A stretch of 64,000 nt of DNA from Xiphydria camelus. Its lineage: Eukaryota > Arthropoda > Insecta > Hymenoptera > Xiphydriidae. Positions within the stretch are counted from its first letter, which is position 1. Every line of letters starts with the position of its first letter. Of this stretch, positions 10,631 to 21,702 are shown in pieces. The notes under the pieces were generated by a model. The model was given only the letters and a program-made list of their open reading frames with translations, was not told the origin of the DNA and did no database searches. The stretch is from NCBI GenBank assembly GCA_963678675.1, contig OY783195.1, positions 27,825,385 to 27,889,384 of the forward strand, in the 5' to 3' direction. Made by a program: the position numbers and the translations under genes.

Positions 10631-10847
10631 GTACACCCGGGTTCACGGATTTTGAACATAGTGACTTTTCAAAATGTCATATTTCAATATACTAACCAAT
10701 GAATAATTAATTATCATGCTTTCATTAGCCAGGGCAAAAGCCGCATTAGCTAATGAAAGTTTAAAATTTAATTGCTAATTGGCTGTTACGTTTTAAAATT
10801 ACATTTTCAAAAGTCATTAGGTTCAGAATCCGTGAACCCGGGTGTAC
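10631..10847. mobile_element. MITE with GTACACCCGGGTTCACGGAT ends
   Basis: Inverted ends of about 27 bases, GTACACCCGGGTTCACGGAT..GAAC and mirror, flank about 160 AT-rich bases. It is nested within the 9.6-11.6 kb insertion. Confidence 0.75.
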
Positions 10848-11640
10848 ACCCGGGGCCACGGATTCTTCTTCTGGTTACTTTTGCAAAATGTTTCTATTAT
10901 AGGTACTCTACATATTAATTACTCATTCAAATTTCTAACATTAGCATCAACATCTATAGCAGAAATAATGGATTCGGTTTTTCAACAGTACAAATAACAA
11001 TTAACAAATTAATAAAGGGGGGGGGCAGTTTTACTTCGACCAGGGTGTACAAAATATCCTACAACAAATTAGGACAGTTATTTTGAATTAATCTATTTCT
11101 CCAGCCTTATACCATACTTGTAAAACGCTTGCGTGCTGGTTATTCTCAGTATAGCGCTATACCGCGTTTATACTGTGTTTGTAAAACCCGCCCTCATTCA
11201 TACGAGCAGCTAGTACGCATGCGTCGGACTGAAAGTTTCCTGACAATCCGCAAACTTTTCTGACTGTCAGCAAACTCGTCTGACTCCTGCTGGAACAGCG
11301 GATTTGGAATCAGTGACTGTCACGTACTTCTTGTTGGAACGCGAGAATCTTAAATGCGCATGCGCCTGACGTCCGCTGACAGTCTGGGGGGCCTTTCTCG
11401 AGTCACTCGTATCTTTGCGTGCACGCAACTCAGCGAATAAACCAATCAGGATCAAGTATTCCGTTGTGGTGGGAGTCCTGATTGGTCTACTCGCTAAGAT
11501 GCGTATACGTTTCTTTTGCGAGCGGTTCGAGAAAGGGGCCCCTGACTCCTGCAGGAACAAACCTCATATGATCGCACCCGTGCGACAACCTGGTGCTTCG
11601 GCCCCGGGTCGAGTGGACTCCGGAGATCATGTAAGATTTT

Positions 11641-12546
11641 CAAAGCCTACATATATTTGCAATATAAGCAAAGGTTTCACTCAGACGATTGCTCATCACC
11701 CTCTTCTTGGGGCAATGACTGACTCTCTGAAGCTTTGGTAGTTTCTAAAAATAGCGATGTACGTCTATTTCTAAAATAGGGGAAAAGCCAAGGAATACCA
11801 TAAGGTATAATTATGGCACATGTCGACGGGGTTGACAAACTCGTGCGAAAGATTGAGTAGGAGATTCGATTTTTAGAAAATGTAGGTTCGAATCAGTAAT
11901 TTTTCAACTACAATCGAATCTATTTTCTCAGTTATTCGGAACAATGATTATACAATATTCATTTGGCTTTAGAAATGTAAAATTCTGGAGCCATTTGTCT
12001 TCCTAGAAACGTTCAAACGTTCTAAACATTTTACTAAAATAAAAATGTTATGCTATTTCCATAAAGATACAAGCAACAGGAAACATAAAGCAGGAATATA
12101 TGCAGAGGACGAATCTCATTCACCTCGACGCTATGGTATCTCGGGTATCTCGCTTCCTCTTATCCGTGAATCCCACGAGTGTCGTGAAACCATTCAAATT
12201 CCAAAAATCGCGACTCGAAATGGATATCGTTTGCGGGATCTACTTGGGTCAAGGTGGTCAAGGGGCGTGTTCAGAAATTGGCTGACAGTACTGCATTCCC
12301 ATTCCGAAGTATGGGAATGCAGTACTGTCAGCCCGCTCAAGGTGATTGCCAGTCTCCCATGCCATCTCACTTGCACGTTTAGTACTGTCGGTAAAACAGT
12401 TAATCAGAATAGCGTAAGAAAATCAAGTATTTTCCACAAAATTGCAAATAGTGAGGCCTTTTTTTTTAATATTCTGTTGATGATATGATTTTTTAAATAT
12501 TCGGGTAAGGTGGTCAATTTCTTTCTTGATCACTAACTTCTTCCGT
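11641..12546. other. Intergenic with one perfect hairpin
   Basis: No gene is recognised here. The only clear structure is the hairpin at 12280-12333, listed separately. Confidence 0.5.
12280..12333. repeat. Perfect 23-bp hairpin
   Basis: The arm 12280-12302 (GGCTGACAGTACTGCATTCC...) is matched exactly by 12311-12333 with an 8-base loop. It could be the residue of a very small MITE, a cruciform or an RNA hairpin. The arms have no bulges, unlike a typical animal microRNA precursor. Confidence 0.7.
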
Positions 12547-14032
12547 AGGTTCGTTCCAACTAACATGAGAACTGGTTCTGAACTCGGCGGAGTGTGCGCA
12601 GTCTGACTTAGCCGTTCCAACAAACACAGAACTGGTTCTGGAACGATTCCAAAGAGCGTTCCAACTAAAGGTTCGTTCCAACAAGCATTTTAGGACAGTT
12701 CTAGAACCGTCCTGGAACTAGTTAAGAATTATTTAATGCGCATGCGCCAGTCAGATGCGTTCTAGAACTGAATTCATGGGATGTGTTGGAACACAGGATC
12801 GCACACAGCACAGGGAGGCTTGTCCACCTTTTGTATACATTTGCGGAAAATCACGGGTTATCCTAAGCGGATGTGTGAGTTCAACTAATTGTTGAAACGT
12901 AAAAAACATTACAGTTTTCAAGAGCTTATCATGCACAAACATTCAAAAAAGCAGAAAAAGAAAGATGAGTCCAAAAAGAGTACAAGTGCATACATTTTTT
13001 CCTTCTATAACTTGGAGGGAGTGATTTTTTCGGATTTTTTATTTTCAATTATCATTTACCTAAAAAGTTATCACAACTTTTATATCATGGCCATTAACTC
13101 ATTGTGAAGTTATTATGTTTTTTTCATTTTTTCTCGAAACTATCTATGCATTTGCACTGTTCTTGGACTCACCGATTCAAATAGAGCGCGTCTCGCGCCT
13201 TACTACGCGTGGGCTAGAAAATCGTCCCAACTCAGAACTAGGGACTGGAATTACCGTTCTAGAACCGTTCTGTTACAGTTCGCAGTTTAGTTGGAACGCT
13301 CTTTGGAATCGTTCCAGAACCAGTTCTGTGTTTGTTGGAACGGCTAAGTCAGACTGCGCACACTCCGCCGAGTTCAGAACCAGTTCTCATGTTAGTTGGA
13401 ACGAACCTTAAACTGCGAACTGTAACAGAACGGTTCTAGAACGGTAATTCCAGTCCCTAGTTCTGAGTTGGGACGATTTTCTAGCCCACGCGTAGTAAGG
13501 CGCGAGACGCGCTCTATTTGAATCGGTGAGTCCAAGAACAGTACAAATGCATAAAGATAGTTTCGAGAAAAAATGAAAAAACATAATAACTTCACAATGA
13601 GTTAATGGCCATGATATAAAAGTTGTGATAACTTTTTAGGTAAATGATAATTGAAAGTAAAAAATCCGAAAAAATCACTCCCCTCCAAGTTATAGAAGGA
13701 AAAAATGTATGCACTTGTACTCTTTTTGGACTCATCTTTCTTTTTCTGCTTTTTTGAATGTTTGTGCATGATAAGCTCTTGAAAACTGTAATGTTTTTTA
13801 CGTTTCAACAATTAGTTGAACTCACACATTCGCTTAGGATAACCCGTGATTTTCCGCAAAATGTATACAAAAGGTGGACAAGCCTCCCTGTGCTGTGTGC
13901 GATCCTGTGTTCCAACACATCCCATGAATTCAGTTCTAGAACGCATCTGACTGGCGCATGCGCATTAAATAATTCTTAACTAGTTCCAGGACGGTTCTAG
14001 AACTGTCATAAAATGCTTGTTGGAACGAACCT
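12547..14032. mobile_element. Two-unit fold-back element (X-A-X'-A')
   Basis: A short unit X (12547-12670) is followed by A (12671-13284). X reversed (13285-13408) and A reversed (13409-14032) then follow. The junctions carry the same terminal word AGGTTCGTTCCAAC. The left and right A units pair over about 620 bases with few differences. No coding capacity is recognisable. The element ends about 165 bases before the FASTK-family ATG. Confidence 0.85.
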
Positions 14033-14198
14033 CGTGTCATTCCGCGTGTTCTCCGTCGTCCGCTAGCTCCGGTAGCATACCGATGTTCACCGTGCGATTT
14101 AATCTAACCTAACTTTTTTAAAACCAAAATCTCAATCCAAGCAACTGATACGACTCAAAACGATGTCCGAACGTTAAAAGTGCTAACTAATTAAAAAA

Positions 14199-17100
14199 AT
14201 GGTTATATACATAAAGAAATTATATCGAGTAGTCTTCGCACAACGTAAAATCGTGTTTGCGGAGCACCTTCAATTGAACATCGATCGCAGTTATTCTCGT
14301 AATGTTTCCCTGCCTTTGTCGAACTCGATAATTAACCGCTATTTTCTCAAGACAATTAAAATCGACAGTCCGAATTACACGAATGCATATCACCTGCACA
14401 TTAAAGGTGTGCCCAAACCCAAGTCACAGGGCGAGAATAGCTTTGCGTTGTCGGTTATTAAAAAGTATGTAGACGCAACAGTGCCAATCTTTTCGTCATT
14501 TAATAGCGAGAATATTTCATTCGACGAGGCTCAGAATTTAATTCAAGTCGACTGGGCAAATAATTCCGTTGAGGAAATATTAAGCAGCTTCAAGAAACTG
14601 TCATACTATGCTAAAGACAATGAAGAAGACTTTTTTGCCGACGAGTACACTAATATTCGAGAAGCAATGATCGCCAAATTATCAATGAATCCGTCACCTT
14701 TTTCCTTCGAGCAGTTGGGTGACATATTGTTGCATTTGAAAGATTGGAGATTAAAAAAGAAACCTAACTGGAAAATCGTACAAAAATTTATCAGTGCGCT
14801 AGATAATGCAACCAAAGTAGAATGTAGAAAACGGTCGGCTGAAGAAATGTTAGCAATGGCCGATTTGTGGCTCAGTTTAAAACCGTGGCAGGAGGTCACT
14901 TACTTTGATTACATCGTCAAGAGGCTGGGTGAGAAACCTCACAGATTAAACTCTGCAAACTTTGTTCGATTCATGTTTTATATAAATCTCTGTCGAAGTG
15001 GTCCGATCAATATGCACGAGATCGAATATCATTTCGAAAAACTCTTAGACGACTTGACCATAGACGATATAGGTATAGTTTGCATGGCCTTTTTCAAGTC
15101 TAAAACAAAGTTCAAGAGCAGTGTATTTATTGGTCGTATATTGACAAAAACTACACTCTATGTGGATGTCGTAGATGACATCAGTCTTGCGTCGATTATG
15201 AAGGCCGTACGGTAAGCTCTTCATCGAAAAAACGGTCCAAATCTTCCAAAAGTGAACTTGAATAATGTTTCCAAGCTTTCTCTAGATTCTCGATGGTATT
15301 ATCTGTCGAGAATTAGAGATCCGCACTCAGTTTGGCTATAGCCTAACTTAACATTAGTATTTTAAAATGTCATAATTGTAGTCAAATATCTCCTTAAACT
15401 GAATGATCTTTATGCGTTTAATTCATAAAATAATTGTGTTCAAAGTATTTAAGTAATTTTTTATTAAAGATACAGCACGGGGTTTGAGAATTGTGATATA
15501 TTCTCGGTATTATTGACAAATTTGATACCTCAATTACCAAGATTAAGTTTAAAATGTCTAACGCACATTTTACACGCTACCGCATCCATACAACTGTACA
15601 ATGACGTGCTCATAGACCAAATAATAAAAAGGTGAATAGTACTATGGTAATATAGTCTTGTTTTGTAGAAATTGGCATTCCTGCTTAATTTTAGAATAAT
15701 TGTCTAGAGAATGAATTATTTTTTTCAATCCACACGTTTCTATTAAATTTAGGTATGAGGTAGAAATTAAGTCTTGCAGATTGAAAGATTTTGAGCGAAT
15801 AGTTTTCGCTATGTTTGTATTCAATTATAAATCAGACCATTACCTCTATCGAGTAATCACCGACGAGCTTACTAGTTCTAGGAGAAAGGTGGAACTCCAA
15901 AAGTAAGTTCATTGCCTACTTTTGTCTAAAATGCACCTTTTACTCTCGATTTCGACGATTTAATGAAAGGAATGCTTGAAATTAGGCATCCCAAATCGTT
16001 GATATACACTGTACATTACTTATCCCAAATGGATATATATCCTAAGTCTCTGATCGTGAGAGCATTGGATCCTGATAACTTGAAAAAAGTCTATGGAGAA
16101 AGAGTAGAAGGATTCGAGCGTGAGCCTCTTGTACTAGACTACAGTATCAAGATCGATATGCCCGACTATGATGGCCCAACGTTGTCAAAGGCTCAAGCAC
16201 ATATCTTAGTAAAGGTAGCAAATATCCCTCCCCCACCCTCCATTGATTTTCTAAATGGAAATTATTACACCGCGTTACAGTTCAATGTCCCATAACGCAA
16301 AAGCTCGAGTAATAGCGGCATTCATTATTAGAGGGAACGTTCTTTTGCTTCTTCGTCTTTTGCACCTTCTAATGACTTCGAGTATAATTTTCATCAAGTC
16401 ACCAAAAAAGATGTATTGGGTTGGCTAATAAGTAATGACGTTGTTTTTTCAAATTCAAGTTGCGCGTAGAAAAGAAAACGTTTTGGGTTGATATTATATT
16501 ACTTTAAAAAGTAATTTATGCTTTACAAGATAGTGTATTTGGTTTTTTCATTTGATTTAATTTTTATTAATTTTCATATCATTAAATAGTGGAATGTCGA
16601 GTGGACAGGAATGAGCTTTTTTGTATTGTTTTGTGCTGTTCTAATGGGCACAGTATCTTCTCCATAAACATCGCAAATCTTGCGAGCAGCTTCGATGGCT
16701 TTAGCACCTCGATTAAACTCGATTGAAAGAAAATATCGAAAACGCTTATTTTTGTCCATTTGACATTCCATTTTAATGATCCGAAAATTAACAAAAAGGA
16801 AATCAAATGGAAAAACTAAACACATAATCTTGTAGAGCATATATACCTCTTTAGAGTAACAAATAACATTATGTAAAAACATTTTTTTTTCTGTGCGCAC
16901 TCTTGACTTAAAAAAAACGCCATTATTAACCAGCCCAATATAAAAAGAGTTTAACTTGCTTCAAGAAATCAGCTATGTATATTAAAAAATAAGGTGTTCC
17001 TGCACTTATAATTAGCTTATTATAGCTGTGCCGAGGATTAGATCACAGGAAGATTAGAGAAAAAGTCTTGCAATTATGCCGCGAATAATATACCATGGAG

Positions 17101-17951
17101 ATATTAGTTTCGTTCTGCTGGCTAAGTATATGATAGAAATTTTAATGATCGGCATCACTTAGAGCTGGGCGTTTTGATCATTGGGCTGTACACTGATTAA
17201 AAGAAGAGCCGTTTCAAAGCCGTAGAGTTGATTAATATGTACCACTTGGAGACATTAGCCTTGTATGTTTATTAATTCAATCTATCATTCTAGAAGTACA
17301 AATTTTCCTCATCCTTGGACCAAGAACGGAAGAACAAGTCAGATATATTTTTAATGGAAGTTCTTCACGCCTGTCAGGTAATATTTTTCAGTCGTTTCTT
17401 TTAGATAAATTCAAAATAACTGATTATTCGATTGATACTGTGTATAGACTTATCTTGAACGTTAACAGGACATTTTCGGAACTATCACTGCCGCTCATGT
17501 GAATCAAGTGTTACCCCACTTCGTGAGACCGGATATTGTTATTTGCTTAGACGAATCTAAAAATGCAGTACCGGTCGAACATATTTTCGCTGCTATGGAC
17601 AAGGACGCCATTAAATATCCTCCTGATATAACTATAAATAATCCAAAGTGGATAGTTTTAATTCCGTCTGGATTGAACTTCTATACAAAAAACTCCATGC
17701 TTATGTGCGGAATGCTATCTTCGAAAATCAGGCAGCTGCAGCGCATTGGCTATTTACCGCATGATGTAAGTCTATTTAAATTCGTCAGTATGAAAGTTTA
17801 TTCGTGAGATTAATACTTTTAATATCGTACAAATGTAATACAGATAATCTCTAAATATCAATTTACATTTCAGATATCGATAAAGCGTTGGAGGGGTTTA
17901 AAGAAGTACTATGAAAAGAAACAATATTTAAAATCCATTTTATTTAGTTAA
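14199..17951 (+). CDS. FAST kinase domain-containing (FASTK/RAP) mitochondrial RNA-binding protein
   Basis: I join seven exons in phase: 14199-15211, 15470-15631, 15753-15902, 15986-16214, 17294-17377, 17469-17765 and 17874-17951, giving 670 residues. All introns have GT-AG ends. The long helical N-terminal half has the helix-repeat look of FASTK-family proteins. The C-terminus from about exon 6 (VLPHFVRPDIVICLDE, then IVLIPSGLNFYTKN and KIRQLQRIGYLPHD) matches the RAP domain that closes FASTKD proteins. The family acts in mitochondria on RNA processing, stability and translation. Length fits the family (roughly 550-850). FASTKD5 is my best guess among members but I cannot separate them by eye. 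Intron 4 contains a dead mariner, and the last codons abut a fold-back element that seems to supply the 3' UTR. Confidence 0.85.
16416..16938 (-). mobile_element. Internally deleted mariner in intron 4 of the FASTK gene
   Basis: Ends TTGGGTTGGCTAATAAGTAA and the mirror of TTATTAACCAGCCCAA are mariner-type inverted repeats flanked by TA. On the minus strand, 16582-16771 encodes a transposase N-terminus (KNKRFRYFLSIEF, then GAKAIEAARKICDVYGED) that then loses the rest of the protein. It is a dead, deleted copy, opposite in strand to the host gene. Confidence 0.85.
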
Positions 17952-18590
17952 CATCTTTACACCAGCAAGCATTTCGGGACAAGTTCGGTTGCTCGTGCTA
18001 TTTTGTAGTATGTTTTATAGGCACTCTTTCAATGAAGTGCATATTTATTTTGCTAAATAATTGAAGAATCACATCTACACATAGATGTAACATCGTTTAG
18101 GAACAAGCTAATTCAATTAACTTTGCATTCACATATATACATCGCTTTTTTGACACTGACGCTCACGTTTGCAAGACGTTATTTCATCAAGGTAAACAGG
18201 AATCTCTTCATTGATAAATCTTCGACAGATTTCACTTCCTATTAGATAATACATTCAATTTAATGAAAATATTAACTTAGGAGAAGTGGAATTTTTTGAA
18301 GATTTATCAATGTAGAGTCTCCTGTTACCTTGATGAAATAACGTCTCGCAAACGTGAACGTCAGTGTCAAAAATGCGATTTAATGTACATATGTATATGC
18401 AAAGTTAATCATTTAACTTGTCCTTAAACGATGTTACATCTATGTTTAAATGTAACTCTTCAATTTAGTAAAATAAATATGCACTTCACACATTGAAAGA
18501 GTACCTATAAAAAGTACTTTAGAATAGCACAAGCAACCGAGCTTGTCTTGAAATGCTTGCTCATATAAAAATGTTAATTGAATAAAGTAG
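17944..18590. mobile_element. Fold-back element forming the FASTK 3' region
   Basis: Arms of about 290 bases mirror each other (CAAGCATTTCGGGACAAGTT near 17970 against AACTTGTCC/AGCTTGTCTTG-AAATGCTTG near 18550, and the inner CCTTGATGAAATAACGTC pair). The left end begins at the FASTK stop codon. AATAAA occurs at 18472 and 18581. A truncated third copy lies at about 18740-18860. Confidence 0.75.
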
Positions 18591-18739
18591 ATTTTGTATA
18601 AATATGACACTTCATTCATTGATTATTTGATTTGATTCATTAATCGATCAAAACTTTGATCGTTAACTTTTTCAAATATTCGTAAGCCACTAATAGCGTC
18701 GCAATTGCGGGTATTGTCATTAAAGTAGGTTTCAAGCCA

Positions 18740-18860
18740 TTGTCTTGAAATGCTTGCTTGTATAAAAATGTTCCTATAATTTTGTATATACATATGTACA
18801 TTAAATCGCCTTTTTGACACTAACGGTTACGTTTGCGAGACATTATTTCATCCAGATAAT
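18740..18860. repeat. Partial third copy of the 17944-18590 fold-back arm
   Basis: TTGTCTTGAAATGCTTGCT, then TACATATGTACATTAAATCGC and TTGCGAGACATTATTTCATC repeat the right arm of the neighbouring element in shortened form. Confidence 0.6.
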
Positions 18861-19361
18861 CTATGTGTAAATGTGACTTCATTCATTGATCATTTGACTT
18901 GATTCGTTGATATAAGAATAAGCGATATCCATTACGAATATTTCACACACTGTAATTGCGAAATTTAAAAATTTACTTAAAATCTATTTTACGTCTGCCG
19001 GAAATATTAGGAGCCAAAACACAGCTCCATCAAGGGCACCGGCTACAAGTTTTTTGCCAACCGGTGTCTTCCTTATCCTGACCCGATTTCGCGAGAAGTA
19101 ACCTCGTTGCTTCGTAACCGCCAAGAAGAAAAAATACCCGGGCACTTCCCTAACAATTGTGACGTTAATTAAATCCCTGCCCCCCTGAATAAACCGCTAA
19201 TCCCTTCTCGATGCAAAATCTGCCGCGTCAATCGCCAAGGGCCTATTAAATGCTGAAGAATCGTGAGTGCTATGGAGATTTGTATATCTTCTACTGATTA
19301 TTTACGAAGCGGATGTGAGGAATGATACGACAATAAATTACAAAGTGTAGCGTCAATATCA
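18861..19361. other. Intergenic, nothing recognised
   Basis: Mixed-composition DNA between the fold-back remnants and the 2 kb palindrome. A short C/G-richer patch around 19010-19150 has no open frame that I can assign. Confidence 0.4.
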
Positions 19362-19953
19362 ATACCGTATGTCCAATGGCTAGTCGAGCAGGTGCAGCGA
19401 CCTGAATTTTCCTGAAACTTGACTTCGGCAGTGTTTTAGTTAAAGGTGGCTTTGGAAGATGGCGCGCATACGAGCGAAACGTTTCAAATATCTAATTTCC
19501 CGATAGGTAAAAGCGGGAGGTAGATAAATGCGGGAGATCGAAGTGTAACCTCAAAATTGTGAATGTTGGAATAATGGTGAGTAATTGTTTGAAACGATAA
19601 GACATAATAATTCGGGTTTTTTTTCGATGTTCAACTAAATAACACGACTGATACCTAATTGCAGAGAGAAGCGACTGGCAGTCGTGGAGGAAGGGACTAC
19701 CGTCAACGTGATCCTCGTCAGAGTGGTCGAGCTCTGCCTCGGCGACGAAAGGTGCAATTAAAATGAAATGAAAGCCTGAGTCAAGGTGAAAATTGGAAGG
19801 CGTGGAAAGAAAACGCGGCAGAGTCGCCAACAGAAGGAGTGAGTGAAGTGCGAAAGAAAAGTGCAGTGGCGCCGAAAAACGTCGCATGTGGAAGACAGTG
19901 ACGAACAGCAGCAGCAGCTGGTCGATACTGCTCAACTCCGCACCAGCTCCTGA

Positions 19954-20163
19954 ATGATATCTCGCCGATCGCGATACGCGGCAGCTCCTGTGGACAACGA
20001 TTCCAGACACTCGAGTCGTAGTCGCAGCAAGGACAGCAGCAGCAGCAGCGTCGACGGCAGGGCCACCGTTGGAAAGCGAAGGCAATCCAAGACCGACTCG
20101 GATAGCTGTAAGAGAAAGACACATCGGCGGAAACATAAAATATCGAAGCAAGACTTGCAATGA
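19954..20163 (+). pseudogene. RS-rich coding-like fragment, left arm
   Basis: A 69-residue frame rich in Arg, Ser and Lys (RHSSRSRSKDSSSSS, then KRKTHRRKHKISKQDLQ), like an RS domain of splicing-associated proteins. It has a stop just upstream and no complete domain, so I treat it as a gene fragment copied within the palindrome. The exact mirror copy is at 20511-20720 on the minus strand. It may instead be an exon of a real gene whose remaining exons I cannot place. Confidence 0.4.
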
Positions 20164-20510
20164 GAGTGTTAAGAGGAAGAAGAAAAATGACAGAGACAAG
20201 GCGACGAGACGGAGGAGGAAGTCGTCACCACGAAGGGTTCCTTAGCTGTCACTACCACCGCCAACACTGCTTCTTCCTTTTTCAGTGAGGCTCCCGTTCT
20301 TCTCCACCGTTCACACTCCTGACCTGATGCCGCTGTCGGGTGTCACAGGAATTCGGCATGATTTACGACTGGGTGTAGACGGCCTGTTCTCTGGAACTGT
20401 TCGCACGGTGCTAGTACTGCTACCGTTTCAGGAACCCTTCGTGGTGACGACTTCCTCCTCCGTCTCGTCGCCTTGTCTTTGTCATTTTTCTTCTTCCTCT
20501 TACCACACTC

Positions 20511-20720
20511 TCATTGCAAGTCTTGCTTCGATATTTTATGTTTCCGCCGATGTGTCTTTCTCTTACAGCTATCCGAGTCGGTCTTGGATTGCCTTCGCTT
20601 TCCAACGGTGGCCCTGCCGTCGACGCTGCTGCTGCTGCTGTCCTTGCTGCGACTACGACTCGAGTGTCTGGAATCATTGTCCACAGGAGCTGCCGCGTAT
20701 CGCGATCGGCGAGATATCAT
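20511..20720 (-). pseudogene. RS-rich coding-like fragment, right arm
   Basis: Mirror copy of 19954-20163, giving the same 69 residues on the minus strand. Perfect preservation of this frame in both arms implies a recent inverted duplication or gene conversion. Confidence 0.4.
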
Positions 20721-21510
20721 TCAGGAGCTGGTGCGGAGTTGAGCAGTGTCGACCAGCTGCTGCTGCTGTTCGTCACTGTCTTCCACATGCGACGTTTTTC
20801 GGCGCCACTGCACTTTTCTTTCGCACTTCACTCACTCCTTCTGTTGGCGACTCTGCCGCGTTTTCTTTCCACGCCTTCCAATTTTCACCTTGACTCAGGC
20901 TTTCATTTCATTTTAATTGCACCTTTCGTCGCCGAGGCAGAGCTCGACCACTCTGACGAGGATCACGTTGACGGTAGTCCCTTCCTCCACGATTGCCAGT
21001 CGCTTCTCTCTGCAATTAGGTATCAGTCGTGTTATTTAGTTGAACATCGAAAAAAACCCGAATTATTATGTCTTATCGTTTCAAACAATTACTCACCATT
21101 ATTCCAACATTCACAATTTTGAGGTTACACTTCGATCTCCCGCATTTATCTACCTCCCGCTTTTACCTATCGGGAAATTAGATATTTCAAACGTTTCGCT
21201 CGTATGCGCGCCATCTTCCAAAGCCACCTTTAACTAAAACACTGCCGAAGTCAAGTTTCAGGAAAATTCAGGTCGCTGCACCTGCTCGACTAGCCATTGG
21301 ACATACGTATTCGTTAACTAGGTATAAAAAATGACAGCGTGGCGGAACAGTCTTCAGTCATTGGTAATACTCCTGTCAGGTAGAAAAGTGACTGCCGTTT
21401 CTTATCTGGCGCTTCTAGCTTGCTCGCCAGAGGCGCGGCGATCGCTTGGTCACTACCGTCACCACAATGCTTCTCTCGGGAGTAGCCATTTTTTCCCAGA
21501 GATTTGCTTC

Positions 21511-21534
21511 CTTTTCCGCTTGGCTCTGAAGAAG
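21511..21534 (+). promoter_or_regulatory. RpL34: RpL34 non-coding first exon with TOP-like start
   Basis: The stretch CTTTTCCGCTTGG begins a pyrimidine-rich start typical of ribosomal-protein mRNAs (TOP motif). GAAG followed by GTTAGT gives a donor at 21534/21535, and the next exon begins just before the ATG at 21703. The exact start base is inferred. Confidence 0.5.
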
Positions 21535-21702
21535 GTTAGTCTAACTTTCACGGCACATAAGGAAATCCGTCTTTCAATCGACAATCGCTAAATTATACGC
21601 GAAATTAATTAGTCGCGAGTAAATCTGAGCGCTTGATGATGTCGCGAATCGTGCTATTGATGGAAGATTCTTTCGTAACGAAACTTTTGTTACAGGACCA
21701 AG

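Larger units (their letters stand above)
9547..11640. repeat. Repeat split by a composite 2 kb insertion (empty-site copy at 55 kb)
   Basis: The left piece 9551-9608 (CGGCCCAGCACCAGATGG...) and the right piece 11580-11640 (GCGACAACCTGGTGCTTCG...) are contiguous in the minus strand of 55084-55200. The DNA between them, about 9615-11572, is therefore an insertion. Its ends are inverted repeats (ATGAGGTTTGTTCCTGCAG and mirror), and it contains further nested elements. Confidence 0.65.
19362..21311. repeat. 2 kb palindrome carrying RS-rich exon-like sequence
   Basis: Left arm 19362-20242 and right arm 20430-21311 are near-identical inverted copies around a 187-base spacer. Both contain ATG followed by a GT donor, an acceptor, then an RS/RG-rich open stretch (EATGSRGGRDYRQRDPRQSG) ending at another GT. 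Each also has a further RS-rich frame (HSSRSRSKDSSSSSVDG). This looks like the 5' part of an RS-domain nuclear-protein gene duplicated head to head. The parent gene is not identified. Confidence 0.85.

Noticed and set aside
11884..11900. GGTTCGAATC-like T-loop, possible tRNA
   Set aside because: No acceptor stem, D-arm or anticodon arm can be folded around it. The similar motif at about 26420 fails too.
12045..12488. 147-residue plus-strand frame
   Set aside because: It reads straight through the perfect hairpin, so part of it is self-complementary. No domain was found.
16574..16900. Minus-strand frame as a host gene
   Set aside because: It is the N-terminal fragment of a mariner transposase bounded by mariner ends, so it is annotated as a mobile element.
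19492..21122. Long open frames of about 200 residues crossing the 2 kb palindrome
   Set aside because: They are antisense shadows of the RS-rich fragment and change identity at the palindrome centre. The RS-rich strand is the plausible one.
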